A stretch of DNA of 64,000 nucleotides from a virus: IMG/VR virus record IMGVR_UViG_3300025012_000053, positions 1 to 64,000 of that record; one strand, 5' to 3'. A program made the position numbers and the translations under genes. The notes under the pieces were generated by a model. That model ran no database searches. It had not been told where the DNA came from and saw only the letters and a list, made by a program, of their open reading frames with translations. Numbering within the stretch: the stretch's first letter is position 1; every line of letters starts with the position of its first letter. This document shows positions 27,660 to 35,876 of the stretch, one piece after another.

Positions 27660-29756
27660 TTAATATATTATTAATTTACCTTCCCAAATTAACTGACTCC
27701 CTCCGTTCTGTATCATTCCGAGTGCCGGAGTTGTAAAACTGACATTTGCACCGTATGAAGTGCCTGCTGAATTAGTCGAATAGGCCCTCACATGATACGT
27801 AGTACCTTTCTGCAAAGGACTGATCGAGTTGCTGAATGTCGTTTCTGTGCGTGTAGTATTCGGCACTATATTGCCATTGGCTAAAGTAGGACTTTCCGAT
27901 GTTGACCATACAAACCCCGAAGCGGTAATTGTCGTTGCTCCGTCTGAAACAATAGTCCCGACAAGTGTAGCTGAACCAGCATTATATGTAGTTACTGTTG
28001 ATGTTGATACAGTTGGTGCATCAGGATCAGCAATAGTAACGGTTACGTGCCATACCTGCGTAGAATCTGTACCTAAAGAAGTTACCGTATAATCAATGGG
28101 ATTAGTAAAGTTTCTTGCAGTTCCGCTTGTAGGATTTATTGTAGCACCGTAATCCATCGTTATCGTAGGCTCCAAAGCAGTAACATCAGTACCATTGACA
28201 ACAGTAATGGCTACCGTGTGCATTGAAGTACTTATCGTTGATTGGTTTTTCTGCGCTGAAAGCGTAAATGTAATTATGTTGGTTGCTGTTGAATCAGGAG
28301 CATCCACCCATTCATCATAGCCAACATCAGGGGAATCTCCTGTATATGTTAAGTTGGCTGCCGCAATGACATCAGTAGTTCCCTGATTTACAAGATCAGA
28401 CCCAGCCGTTAATCTTAAAAATGTAATATCGGGTAGTGATCCGTCTGCTTTTCTTCCTGCTGTAAGTTGATTATATCCAGCTGCGGAGTCTATTGTAAGA
28501 AAATCAGTATTAGTAACAGTAAAAGCATCTGTAGCCTCATAATTAGGCCACCCCTCAATTCTATCCCATGAATTATGACTTTCAGTATATATTTGATAAG
28601 CACTTGAAAAAGTTATTCCATCTTGATATGAAAGGTTATTTTTGTATTGTGCCAGGACAGTCGGCCTCAGTGCATTGATTGAAAAGTTATACCCATACGC
28701 ATTGTTGTAGGAAGTGTTGTTATAAATTCTTGCGTTCAACCTGTAATAGTAAGGATATTCAACGACAGCAATTCCAGTACCGTTGCACCACGCTATCAGA
28801 TTTCTTGTTATGATACGAACAACCTTTGTTATACTATCTGGAAATTGTGCCGCTGGCGTTGTTGTTGAATTAGTTCCCCCTGTTTTAAATCCACATCCAT
28901 CGCCTTCTAATTTGCCTAAATCAAATAGCCAGCAGTTTTTAACAACAATAAGCCCTATTCCTCCAATATCCAAAGCATCATCAGAACAATTCCATGCCCT
29001 GCACCCCTCAAAAGAAACATACCCATATTTATCAAGAGATGCACTTGAATTAACCTTCCATGCGTCTGCATAATTACCAGCATATCCTTCACCCATTGTG
29101 CTTGTGGTGTCAATACAATTATATGCATCACAATTTATAAACTTTGTTGTATCAAAAGCAATTCCCGAACCCCATGATCCATATCCCCCGCTTAGGTAAG
29201 CACTAAATGCTTCTCCAGATATATTATGTGCCGTACAATTCTCTAATGTAATATTACTTCCACCATAAATCCCAAACCCATAACACTCTACCTCCAATCC
29301 ACGCTGCCAAAAATTTCGAACAGTTAATCCTTTTATTTTCCAAAAATTAGTCCATTCCATTTCTATTGCAGTTGCGTAAGCCGTCCTTACAAAAAGAGAA
29401 CCATCCAAAATAGGTGTCTCTCCGGGGTAAGCCATAACGACAATTGGGTCTTCGGCAGTACCGTCATGACCGACATGGCTCGCATGAGGAAGATTATTAT
29501 AAGGATCAGTGCTCGTTCTGGCATTAATAAATACTACATTATTCCCATTAAGATAACCTGTTATTGGATACCAAACACCCCCCCTTAGATATAAGGTATC
29601 TCCTGCTTCTAATGTCTGAAACCCCTTCTGCCATGAATAAAATGGACTTGCAAGTGTTCCGGTATTATTATCACTTCCTGTTGTTGAGCAATAATAGGTA
29701 GTTGCATTAATCAGAAGCGAAAATAGCAATAGTGGTATTATAATTAATTTTTTCAT
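27660..29756 (-). CDS. Secreted right-handed beta-helix protein with C-terminal fibronectin-like module (698 aa)
   Basis: A Sec signal peptide (MKKLIIIPLLLFSLLINA) is followed by YYCSTTGSDNNTGTLASPF and GDTLYLRGGVW, the opening typical of DUF1565/pectate-lyase-like beta-helix proteins. Residues ~60-400 contain repeated short strands and Asn/Gly/Cys turns consistent with the helix coils. Residues ~500-580 look like a bacterial Ig-like domain, and ~585-680 form a fibronectin-like module (GTTYHVRAYSTNSAGTSYG) of the same type as the nine in the muzzle protein. A signal peptide is unexpected on a tail-spike-like protein. It may be an exported carbohydrate-active or adhesive protein made during infection; no catalytic residues can be named with confidence. 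Confidence 0.7.
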   Translation of the reverse strand: MKKLIIIPLLLFSLLINATTYYCSTTGSDNNTGTLASPFYSWQKGFQTLEAGDTLYLRGGVWYPITGYLNGNNVVFINARTSTDPYNNLPHASHVGHDGTAEDPIVVMAYPGETPILDGSLFVRTAYATAIEMEWTNFWKIKGLTVRNFWQRGLEVECYGFGIYGGSNITLENCTAHNISGEAFSAYLSGGYGSWGSGIAFDTTKFINCDAYNCIDTTSTMGEGYAGNYADAWKVNSSASLDKYGYVSFEGCRAWNCSDDALDIGGIGLIVVKNCWLFDLGKLEGDGCGFKTGGTNSTTTPAAQFPDSITKVVRIITRNLIAWCNGTGIAVVEYPYYYRLNARIYNNTSYNNAYGYNFSINALRPTVLAQYKNNLSYQDGITFSSAYQIYTESHNSWDRIEGWPNYEATDAFTVTNTDFLTIDSAAGYNQLTAGRKADGSLPDITFLRLTAGSDLVNQGTTDVIAAANLTYTGDSPDVGYDEWVDAPDSTATNIITFTLSAQKNQSTISTSMHTVAITVVNGTDVTALEPTITMDYGATINPTSGTARNFTNPIDYTVTSLGTDSTQVWHVTVTIADPDAPTVSTSTVTTYNAGSATLVGTIVSDGATTITASGFVWSTSESPTLANGNIVPNTTRTETTFSNSISPLQKGTTYHVRAYSTNSAGTSYGANVSFTTPALGMIQNGGSQLIWEGKLIIY

Positions 29757-30481
29757 TAGTATATAGAATATTTTGTATTAAGATAACTTAATATATCGGC
29801 CTCATAATCAGTTGTGTTTCTTACAATGACTTCTTTGACCTCCATATTACCTCCGTCCACTCCGTCCTTGCTTATTCTAAAATAAGTGCCTCCATCCGCA
29901 CCTACCGTTCCTGTTTGTGCGGTTGTATTGTATACCATTTTTGAACTTGCTCCATTCCATAATATCCTATATATAGCGTAGGAATTAATCGGAGTGCCTG
30001 ACTGAGAAAAAGACGACCCTCCTGAGTTCAATTGTACTTGTCCGGATAATGTAGTTTGGCGCACAGAAACTCCAGCACCGACGTCAAATAAATAGTCTGC
30101 GTTGGTATGGGTTACTTGAATCATTACAGCATATACTATTATCGGTTGCGATAGAGCCATTGTCACATCCCGCAGCTGATCAGATGATCCGTTGAATAAA
30201 ATGCCTGTAGCTGTAAGATCAGGACGATAAGAAGCTGCTCCGACAAGATGATTACCATTACCACTCTGATCATCCCACTGAGTGACCTCTGATCCTGATA
30301 ATGTCACTCCAACCTCAAAATCATACCATCCTTTTGTTGTATTCACATCAGTTAAACACGCAGGAGCAGCGACACCAGTCACCTCGCCCTGACTATTTAT
30401 AACTCCCAATGGAATAGCATTCTGACCACTACCAATTAAAGTAGCTATCAGAAACGAAAATATTAATAGTATCTTTTTCAT
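29756..30481 (-). CDS. Secreted concanavalin/LamG-like protein (241 aa)
   Basis: A Sec signal peptide (MKKILLIFSFLIATLIGSGQ) precedes a short Gly/Val segment. Residues ~60-235 have the pattern VTQWDDQSGNGNHL ... GILFNGSSDQL ... YRILWNG ... VKEVIVRN, typical of LamG/ConA-like jelly-roll domains used for carbohydrate binding. Its stop overlaps the start of the beta-helix gene by one base, so the two are probably made together. Export, rather than virion assembly, is indicated by the signal peptide. Confidence 0.65.
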   Translation of the reverse strand: MKKILLIFSFLIATLIGSGQNAIPLGVINSQGEVTGVAAPACLTDVNTTKGWYDFEVGVTLSGSEVTQWDDQSGNGNHLVGAASYRPDLTATGILFNGSSDQLRDVTMALSQPIIVYAVMIQVTHTNADYLFDVGAGVSVRQTTLSGQVQLNSGGSSFSQSGTPINSYAIYRILWNGASSKMVYNTTAQTGTVGADGGTYFRISKDGVDGGNMEVKEVIVRNTTDYEADILSYLNTKYSIY

Positions 30482-30483
30482 AG

Positions 30484-31047
30484 TTAGTCAGTTAAATCAC
30501 CAAGTAAATCCCATTTATTAGCAGCTCTCTTTATTGCAGTTGCCCAGCCTCCTTTAAAATTGATAGTTGTTGAATCTTTTTTAGCATCTATCACGCTATT
30601 TGATTCATAGAATGTCACTATACCCGCATTATCCATACTAAAGTTAAGAGTCGATCCAATCGGGAAATTAACTGTACTGTCAGGGGGTAAGAACACTTTG
30701 ACCTGAGTTGCTTTGTTGCACCTTATATAAGTATTAAGGTGAGTCAGTTGCGGTCTGAACTCTGTTGTGGTGACAAGTAAAGAATCAGGGTATTTCTTCA
30801 TTGCTACGTCAAATAGAGCCAGCTGGTTTACATACGGTATCGTAGGATTCAGTGTGTCGCCTCCCTGATAGTGAGTGATGTTCCCGCCCGATACCTTTGT
30901 ACTGTCAATCTTATCGGCTGCTTCTCCTTTCAAAGTGTTTATTATCCCACCCTTGGCCTTTAACACATACTTAAATGTATTAGACCCCTGACCGGATAAA
31001 GCACCGACAATCATAACCGCTATTAAAAAAACCATTAATCTTTTCAT
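30484..31047 (-). CDS. Exported fibre-tip-like protein (187 aa)
   Basis: The N-terminus MKRLMVFLIAVMIVGALSGQG is a signal peptide. The C-terminal ~90 residues (TQVKVFLPPDSTVNFPIGST ... KWDLLGDLTD) read like the beta-structured tip domain found at the ends of phage fibres and appendages. Combining an export signal with a fibre-tip domain is unusual. The gene starts an exported trio (this protein, the LamG-like and the beta-helix) with 1-2 nt junctions. Confidence 0.6.
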   Translation of the reverse strand: MKRLMVFLIAVMIVGALSGQGSNTFKYVLKAKGGIINTLKGEAADKIDSTKVSGGNITHYQGGDTLNPTIPYVNQLALFDVAMKKYPDSLLVTTTEFRPQLTHLNTYIRCNKATQVKVFLPPDSTVNFPIGSTLNFSMDNAGIVTFYESNSVIDAKKDSTTINFKGGWATAIKRAANKWDLLGDLTD

Positions 31048-31059
31048 TTCTTTATTTAT

Positions 31060-31830
31060 TTAATCCGTTACAATATCCCCAATTACGTTACAATTTAAAA
31101 CCTGTGTATTAGTGACTCCTGTATAATGTATTGTCGTGCCACCTGCATTTTCATTTTCAATAGTTAAAGAAGCCCCTCCCGACTGACTAACCCTGCCATC
31201 AATCAAAACATTCGCACAACCATTGAACAGAATCAAGTCATCTGCAAGATTACCAGTTATCGACAATCCAGATACCGTTGGGTAAATCGTTACTGATAGC
31301 CAATCAGAATTACCAAGATAGCCCGTAGGCTGAAGCGTTGCTTTCGCTATTTCTGTACAGTCATCGATAATCCTTAAAACAATATGACCAGTCTGGTTTC
31401 CTGCATTTATATCAGTGAAAGCCTCCTGTAAAGTAATATAGTCCGGTCCAGTAGTGCCGATGGTGAGTATTGTCGGTACGACACTACCAGAAGTCGCATA
31501 GATATTCTCCCAATCTGTATTTTCAACTCCGGCATAGCCCGTAGCTGTCAGAGTCTGATCAACATGGTACTCTAAATCTTTAATCCTGTGCCTGTAAACA
31601 TGTGCCAAATCAATTAAAACACTTTCTTCTGTCAGGTCAAGATTAAGAAGCTCCTCCCAATTAGCGCCTGCATCAGATGAATACCATAGTTTGAAATAGC
31701 CACCTGCATTGTTTATCTCACGTCGATACCAGGTAGATCCGGATTTGAGGGTGTAATACATAGCACTCCACGAAGCACCGGAGGGGCGACCAACTCTTTT
31801 AATTCCAATATTTGTATTAACACCTGGCAT
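31060..31830 (-). CDS. Beta-structured fibre/decoration protein (256 aa)
   Basis: The start MPGVNTNIGIKRVGRPSG at 31830 is preferred to an ATG at 31866 that would overlap the preceding gene by 25 nt. Residues ~1-75 form a small beta domain with repeated Trp/Tyr (WSAMYYTLKSGSTWYRREI). A short coiled segment follows, and residues ~115-256 look like beta-helix rungs (TGPDYITLQEAFTDINAG, then repeated IxxxGNxxDDLI-type strands). No signal peptide is present with the chosen start. A virion appendage is the likeliest role from its beta-rich composition and location. Confidence 0.5.
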   Translation of the reverse strand: MPGVNTNIGIKRVGRPSGASWSAMYYTLKSGSTWYRREINNAGGYFKLWYSSDAGANWEELLNLDLTEESVLIDLAHVYRHRIKDLEYHVDQTLTATGYAGVENTDWENIYATSGSVVPTILTIGTTGPDYITLQEAFTDINAGNQTGHIVLRIIDDCTEIAKATLQPTGYLGNSDWLSVTIYPTVSGLSITGNLADDLILFNGCANVLIDGRVSQSGGASLTIENENAGGTTIHYTGVTNTQVLNCNVIGDIVTD

Positions 31831-31841
31831 GATTATAAGGG

Positions 31842-32195
31842 TTAAATATTCTGATAAAATACCCAAAAGGATCCTGCACGTAATTTAATATGAGTAACAG
31901 GATTATCAAAGAGAACCCATTTATTATCATTGATATCTACTCCTCCTGATGCAGCTGTAGTATCAGTCTTTGAAATATAGCTTAATCCACTTGCTCCAGT
32001 TACATCAACTATATCAGCAGTAGTGCCAAGATTACTTTTTATCTCAGTTATTTGTTCTATCTGAGATCCATCAGCATTAGATGTAACTCCTCTAATCTTT
32101 CCGAGTCTTGCCTTAAAGGTCCCGGTCCCAGTAACAAGATCACATCCTATTCCTCCCTGGAGGATCTGTAATGCATTAAATTCATTCTGATTCAT
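31842..32195 (-). CDS. Small beta-rich appendage/decoration protein (117 aa)
   Basis: A short protein with an N-terminal helix (MNQNEFNALQILQGGIG), then beta-strands ending HIKLRAGSFWVFYQNI. The C-terminal segment resembles a receptor-facing or trimer-forming strand region of small phage fibre proteins. No signal peptide or membrane helix is present. It lies between the small helical gene downstream of the glycosyltransferase and the beta-helix-like protein. Family not recognised. Confidence 0.45.
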   Translation of the reverse strand: MNQNEFNALQILQGGIGCDLVTGTGTFKARLGKIRGVTSNADGSQIEQITEIKSNLGTTADIVDVTGASGLSYISKTDTTAASGGVDINDNKWVLFDNPVTHIKLRAGSFWVFYQNI

Positions 32196-32206
32196 GGCAA
32201 TATTTT

Positions 32207-32500
32207 TTAAGTATTATATTTTTCCAGTTGTCTGTAAGAATCATCAATGATATCCTGAATGTCCTGTACTGTAAGAACATTATAATATTCTGTTATTGAT
32301 ACATCAGATATTACTTCATACCTATAAAGAATCTCGATATACTTTGAGATCATTATATTACGTTCATTAAGTTCTTTCAGGAATATAAAGTTACCTGTAT
32401 GATATGCAAAGCTTTTAGAAAGATCCAATCCAAGCCTTGAATGTAATAGTTGTATCGTTGCGATATCACTATTTAATTGTGTTTGACTGAATGCTTGCAT
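32207..32500 (-). CDS. Small helical hypothetical protein (97 aa)
   Basis: An all-helical protein (TQLNSDIATIQLLHSRLG ... VQDIQDIIDDSYRQLEKY) without membrane segments. Its start lies inside the last 32 nt of the large glycosyltransferase gene, so the two are translationally coupled. It may assist that enzyme or be a small virion protein; nothing in the sequence decides. Confidence 0.5.
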   Translation of the reverse strand: MQAFSQTQLNSDIATIQLLHSRLGLDLSKSFAYHTGNFIFLKELNERNIMISKYIEILYRYEVISDVSITEYYNVLTVQDIQDIIDDSYRQLEKYNT

Positions 32501-34841
32501 TTATCAGTAAATTATCTTCAACTAATTTATCAAGAATATACTTAATATCAATATCTTCTGTTATCCAGCGGATCAATAAATCTCTTTCTGCTATAGGGTT
32601 ATGATGACTTGACGGACGAACATTTTTCTTCTGAAAATAATGACTCTGTTCAGATTGAAAAAATGTAAAGCCGGAGATGATTATCTCCTTGAATCCCATC
32701 CATCTTGCCAGGGCAATAGCCATTATCCCTACAGTAGGAAATGCTTTTATCTCTTCTGATACATATCTAAACACTTCCGAAAACTCTTCATTATCTCCAT
32801 ACATCCAGACAACATTACCCATCTTAATAAGTTTCTCTCCATTATCCAGCCAGAACTCATGCATCTTCTTAGCATCAGTATACTTCTGATACATTGTTTC
32901 TGATATAGGAAGAATTCCAAGAATAGGATAATCAACTTTATGGTCCGGAATAATTTCATGATAGAGACTGGATATATTAAGATCGATCCTGGATCCTATT
33001 TCCGGAAACCCAAGTTTAAAGTTATTACATCTCATTACAAAAGAATCATCAATCTCTTTTGATAGGTCTGTTTTGAATGGTCCATTACCAATAACTGAAC
33101 AAGATGTTTTACCACTGATGATCTTCTGTACTTCCCTTCTGATTATTCTATCATATTCCAATGGTTTACTTATAATATTCATCTTGTCTTTAAATCTTCT
33201 GGATGCCTGGTTATGTATTATAACAGGCTTATCACATTGCAAGTATTTATTGTCTGCAATATGAATATACTCTTTTGGAAGATCAACGATCTTAACCCCC
33301 TGTAATCCTTCCATTACTGCCTGAAAGTTTATAGCATCGGGATTATTGTTTTCAGAATTAAGAACTGTCCATCTGTTAATCACTTCCCGGGAAACAGTAT
33401 TGTTTTTAAAGAACATGGTACCTGTCATCTTCTCATTCCACTGCTTAAGATAATGAAATGATATATCGCAATCGACAGTATAGAAGAATTCCGGCATTGC
33501 AAGTATCTCAGCATCGGCATCGATCCAGATAACATCCTTCTTATACTTGTCCATTACAGATTTAAGGACCTGTGGTTTCATCTGAGTATTCTTCTCCCAG
33601 GATCCCTGATGACGAAGACCAACTATCTCATATGGAAGACCAAACTTATCAAGACTTGCTTTAAGGACTTTTACCTCTTCTTCATATGGAGTATCTGCAG
33701 TAAACATACTTACATAGACAATATCATTACGTCCCGTGATCTTGCCTTCAAGCTTTTGGTTTATGAACTTAAGATTTTCTTCATTCTGTTTTCGAATATG
33801 ATCAGCCACACCAGATTTCTCTTTTACTATTAGTGCATGCTTCTGTGCTGTTTCATATTCACCCATCCAGTAATAACAGATCCCAAGTTCAAAGTCTGCC
33901 AAGTATGATTTATTTGTAGCATGAATAAATAATTTATCATTTACAGGATAATCCATCCTTAACACTTCTTCCTGAAGTAACCGGGCCATATGATATTTCT
34001 TCCGTTCTCTATAGACAAGGCCAAGCAGATATAATGCCTCAAATCTTGAAGGACGGAATGAATAAGCTTCAATAAGCTGAAGAATGGCACTATCCATACT
34101 TTTAAGATGATATTGCATTACAGCTATCTGAAATAAGGAATAATATACTTCTTCCGGCCAGCCACCTCGTTTTGCTCTTTCCTCGTAATACTTTATGGCT
34201 TTATCATATTCCTTCATGTTGGCATATGTCTGTGCCAGGTAAAAGTAATTACGTGTATCGGATGGATTATCAATGATTGCCTTTTCAAGAAGATCGCGAT
34301 CCCTGGTTAACTTCTCACTTCGTGTACCACCATCAGCATGATGTATTACTGCAAGAGATCTTAACTCAGGACTCTCCCCGCAATTCTCTCCATTAATATA
34401 TTCATGTGTTACTCCAATATATCTGAATTTCTTTCTACCTGATATAAGTAAGATCTGTGCAAAATCAAGATCTCCCATGTATCTTAAATGATACCAGTCA
34501 TATTTCAATTGTGATTTGTCAAATAGATCTGATACTTTATATTCAAAGTCAGCATCGGCAAGAAGAAGATAATCTGCTTTATCATAGGCAAGAGCCATGA
34601 GCTCTGATCTGTTATGTCCGAAGTTAACCCAGGGTCTTGCATGAAGTTCTCCTTTTATCCCGGCATCTTCCATTACATCAACGATTATCTTCTGTGTTTC
34701 ATCAACAGATCCTGTATCAATAATAACATAGTAATCAATAAATGATTTACAGCTATCTATCATTCTTGCAATTACTTTCGCTTCATTACGAACTATTGCA
34801 CAAAGGCATATTGTTTTTTTATCATTCATTTCATTTGTCAT
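32469..34841 (-). CDS. Multi-domain glycosyltransferase: GT2, TPR, GT-A-like and GT29 sialyltransferase-like (790 aa)
   Basis: Four parts can be read. Residues ~9-130 are a GT2 domain (LCAIVRNEAKVIARMI, IIDTGSVDET, DADFE at 96-100) of the SunS/WaaE-like type. Residues ~190-350 contain TPR-like helix pairs (YFYLAQTYANMKEYDKAIKY, ALYLLGLVYRERKKY). Residues ~370-570 form a second GT-A-like domain with IWIDADAEI. Residues ~585-780 match GT29 sialylmotifs: CSVIGNGP, DDSFVMRCNNF and GSRIDLN (L motif), TVGIMAIALARWMGFKEI (S motif), then HYF and HNPIAERD. GT29 enzymes use CMP-sugars, classically CMP-sialic acid. Substrates here are unknown; virion fibres or host glycans are both possible. A promoter-like TACCTTTG lies ~43 nt upstream. 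Confidence 0.8.
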   Translation of the reverse strand: MTNEMNDKKTICLCAIVRNEAKVIARMIDSCKSFIDYYVIIDTGSVDETQKIIVDVMEDAGIKGELHARPWVNFGHNRSELMALAYDKADYLLLADADFEYKVSDLFDKSQLKYDWYHLRYMGDLDFAQILLISGRKKFRYIGVTHEYINGENCGESPELRSLAVIHHADGGTRSEKLTRDRDLLEKAIIDNPSDTRNYFYLAQTYANMKEYDKAIKYYEERAKRGGWPEEVYYSLFQIAVMQYHLKSMDSAILQLIEAYSFRPSRFEALYLLGLVYRERKKYHMARLLQEEVLRMDYPVNDKLFIHATNKSYLADFELGICYYWMGEYETAQKHALIVKEKSGVADHIRKQNEENLKFINQKLEGKITGRNDIVYVSMFTADTPYEEEVKVLKASLDKFGLPYEIVGLRHQGSWEKNTQMKPQVLKSVMDKYKKDVIWIDADAEILAMPEFFYTVDCDISFHYLKQWNEKMTGTMFFKNNTVSREVINRWTVLNSENNNPDAINFQAVMEGLQGVKIVDLPKEYIHIADNKYLQCDKPVIIHNQASRRFKDKMNIISKPLEYDRIIRREVQKIISGKTSCSVIGNGPFKTDLSKEIDDSFVMRCNNFKLGFPEIGSRIDLNISSLYHEIIPDHKVDYPILGILPISETMYQKYTDAKKMHEFWLDNGEKLIKMGNVVWMYGDNEEFSEVFRYVSEEIKAFPTVGIMAIALARWMGFKEIIISGFTFFQSEQSHYFQKKNVRPSSHHNPIAERDLLIRWITEDIDIKYILDKLVEDNLLINASIQSNTIK

Positions 34842-34883
34842 CTTCCTGTCTCTTTAATTAATACTTTAGTATCTCCATAAAAC

Positions 34884-34891
34884 CAAAGGTA
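34884..34891 (-). promoter_or_regulatory. Bacteroidetes-type -7 element (TACCTTTG) upstream of the glycosyltransferase
   Basis: The minus strand reads TACCTTTG in the 61-nt gap between the LRR gene and the glycosyltransferase start, an exact match to the Bacteroidetes TAnnTTTG -7 box. No clear TTTG -33 box is seen at the usual distance, so this is a weak to moderate promoter call. Confidence 0.4.
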
Positions 34892-34902
34892 GATTATTTA
34901 TT

Positions 34903-35874
34903 TTAATTTGTAGTTACAGATATTCCTTTTGCAATCAAACTATTTTTAGCAGTTATTCCTGCACCTGTTGGCGCAGCATTAGTTCCACCTTCAAGATAAA
35001 TAAATCCCATTGTTTTAGTGGAAGCATCTATTTCTATAAGTATGTTATTTATATCGGCTGCAAGTATAATATCATTTTCTCGTGCATCAATTTGTATTGA
35101 CAGCGATAAATCCCATTCGCTATGTGCTTCAAGCGTGGCTAATCCTGCATCATAAACATTTATTCGATAAAAATCAACCCATGCAGCAAATGTAGTTATT
35201 GCACTTATCGGACAACTCGTAAGTTCTATACTCTGAATATCTACCCATGCTGCATAAGTACCTCCAATATTGACTAAACCATAATTATCATGTAAGTTTA
35301 TGTTGATTATTTTTATCCATTCAGGTCTAAGAACAATTGCTGTAAGTAAATTTTCACTTGCTCCAAGAACTTCCAATAACACCCATTCTGCATGAGTAGC
35401 AAGTGTTATTAACTGGTTGATATCAAGGGTCAGGCTTACTAAATTAACCCATGTGGCATAAGTATTGAATGATGTCAAAGCATTATCCCCTGCTGCAAAG
35501 ATCATCAGATTTACCCATTCAGGATAGGTTTCAAATGATGTAAGTAAGTTCCCCTGAACATTTATCTGTTCAATATTAATAATTGTACTTGGAATGAGGA
35601 TATCGGTTATATCCTGATTAGGTGCAGAAATATGCGTGATCACAGTAGCACCGGATATAATTACAGTCCCTCCTCCTATATAAAAATGATCTACAGTAAC
35701 ATTACCCATTCCTAATAATGTTACTGTCTCTAAAATAGAACCATCCGTCCAATCAATAATAACATTTCCTAATCCTTGTAAGTCCATACTAAATGTACCA
35801 ACAATAGATGTTTCAATAATAATTTTTATACCTCGAAATCTTGTCAATGATCTGAATGTACAACCTTTTCTCAT
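34903..35874 (-). CDS. Leucine-rich-repeat-type phage surface protein (323 aa)
   Basis: Residues ~105-265 contain about seven imperfect repeats of ~22-24 residues with the frame LTxxxTxxxWVxLxxLxxxxNxL, for example FNTYATWVNLVSLTLDINQ and LATHAEWVLLEVLGASEN. This is a leucine-rich-repeat spacing with an unusual conserved Trp. The N-terminal ~100 residues are beta-rich (GTFSMDLQGLGNVIIDW). The C-terminal part (ADINNILIEIDASTKTMGFI ... GGTNAAPTGAG) resembles the capping segment of Bacteroidetes LRR surface proteins. No signal peptide is present, so a virion location is favoured. The gene starts 2 nt after the collagen-like gene ends. Confidence 0.6.
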   Translation of the reverse strand: MRKGCTFRSLTRFRGIKIIIETSIVGTFSMDLQGLGNVIIDWTDGSILETVTLLGMGNVTVDHFYIGGGTVIISGATVITHISAPNQDITDILIPSTIINIEQINVQGNLLTSFETYPEWVNLMIFAAGDNALTSFNTYATWVNLVSLTLDINQLITLATHAEWVLLEVLGASENLLTAIVLRPEWIKIININLHDNYGLVNIGGTYAAWVDIQSIELTSCPISAITTFAAWVDFYRINVYDAGLATLEAHSEWDLSLSIQIDARENDIILAADINNILIEIDASTKTMGFIYLEGGTNAAPTGAGITAKNSLIAKGISVTTN

Positions 35875-35876
35875 AA

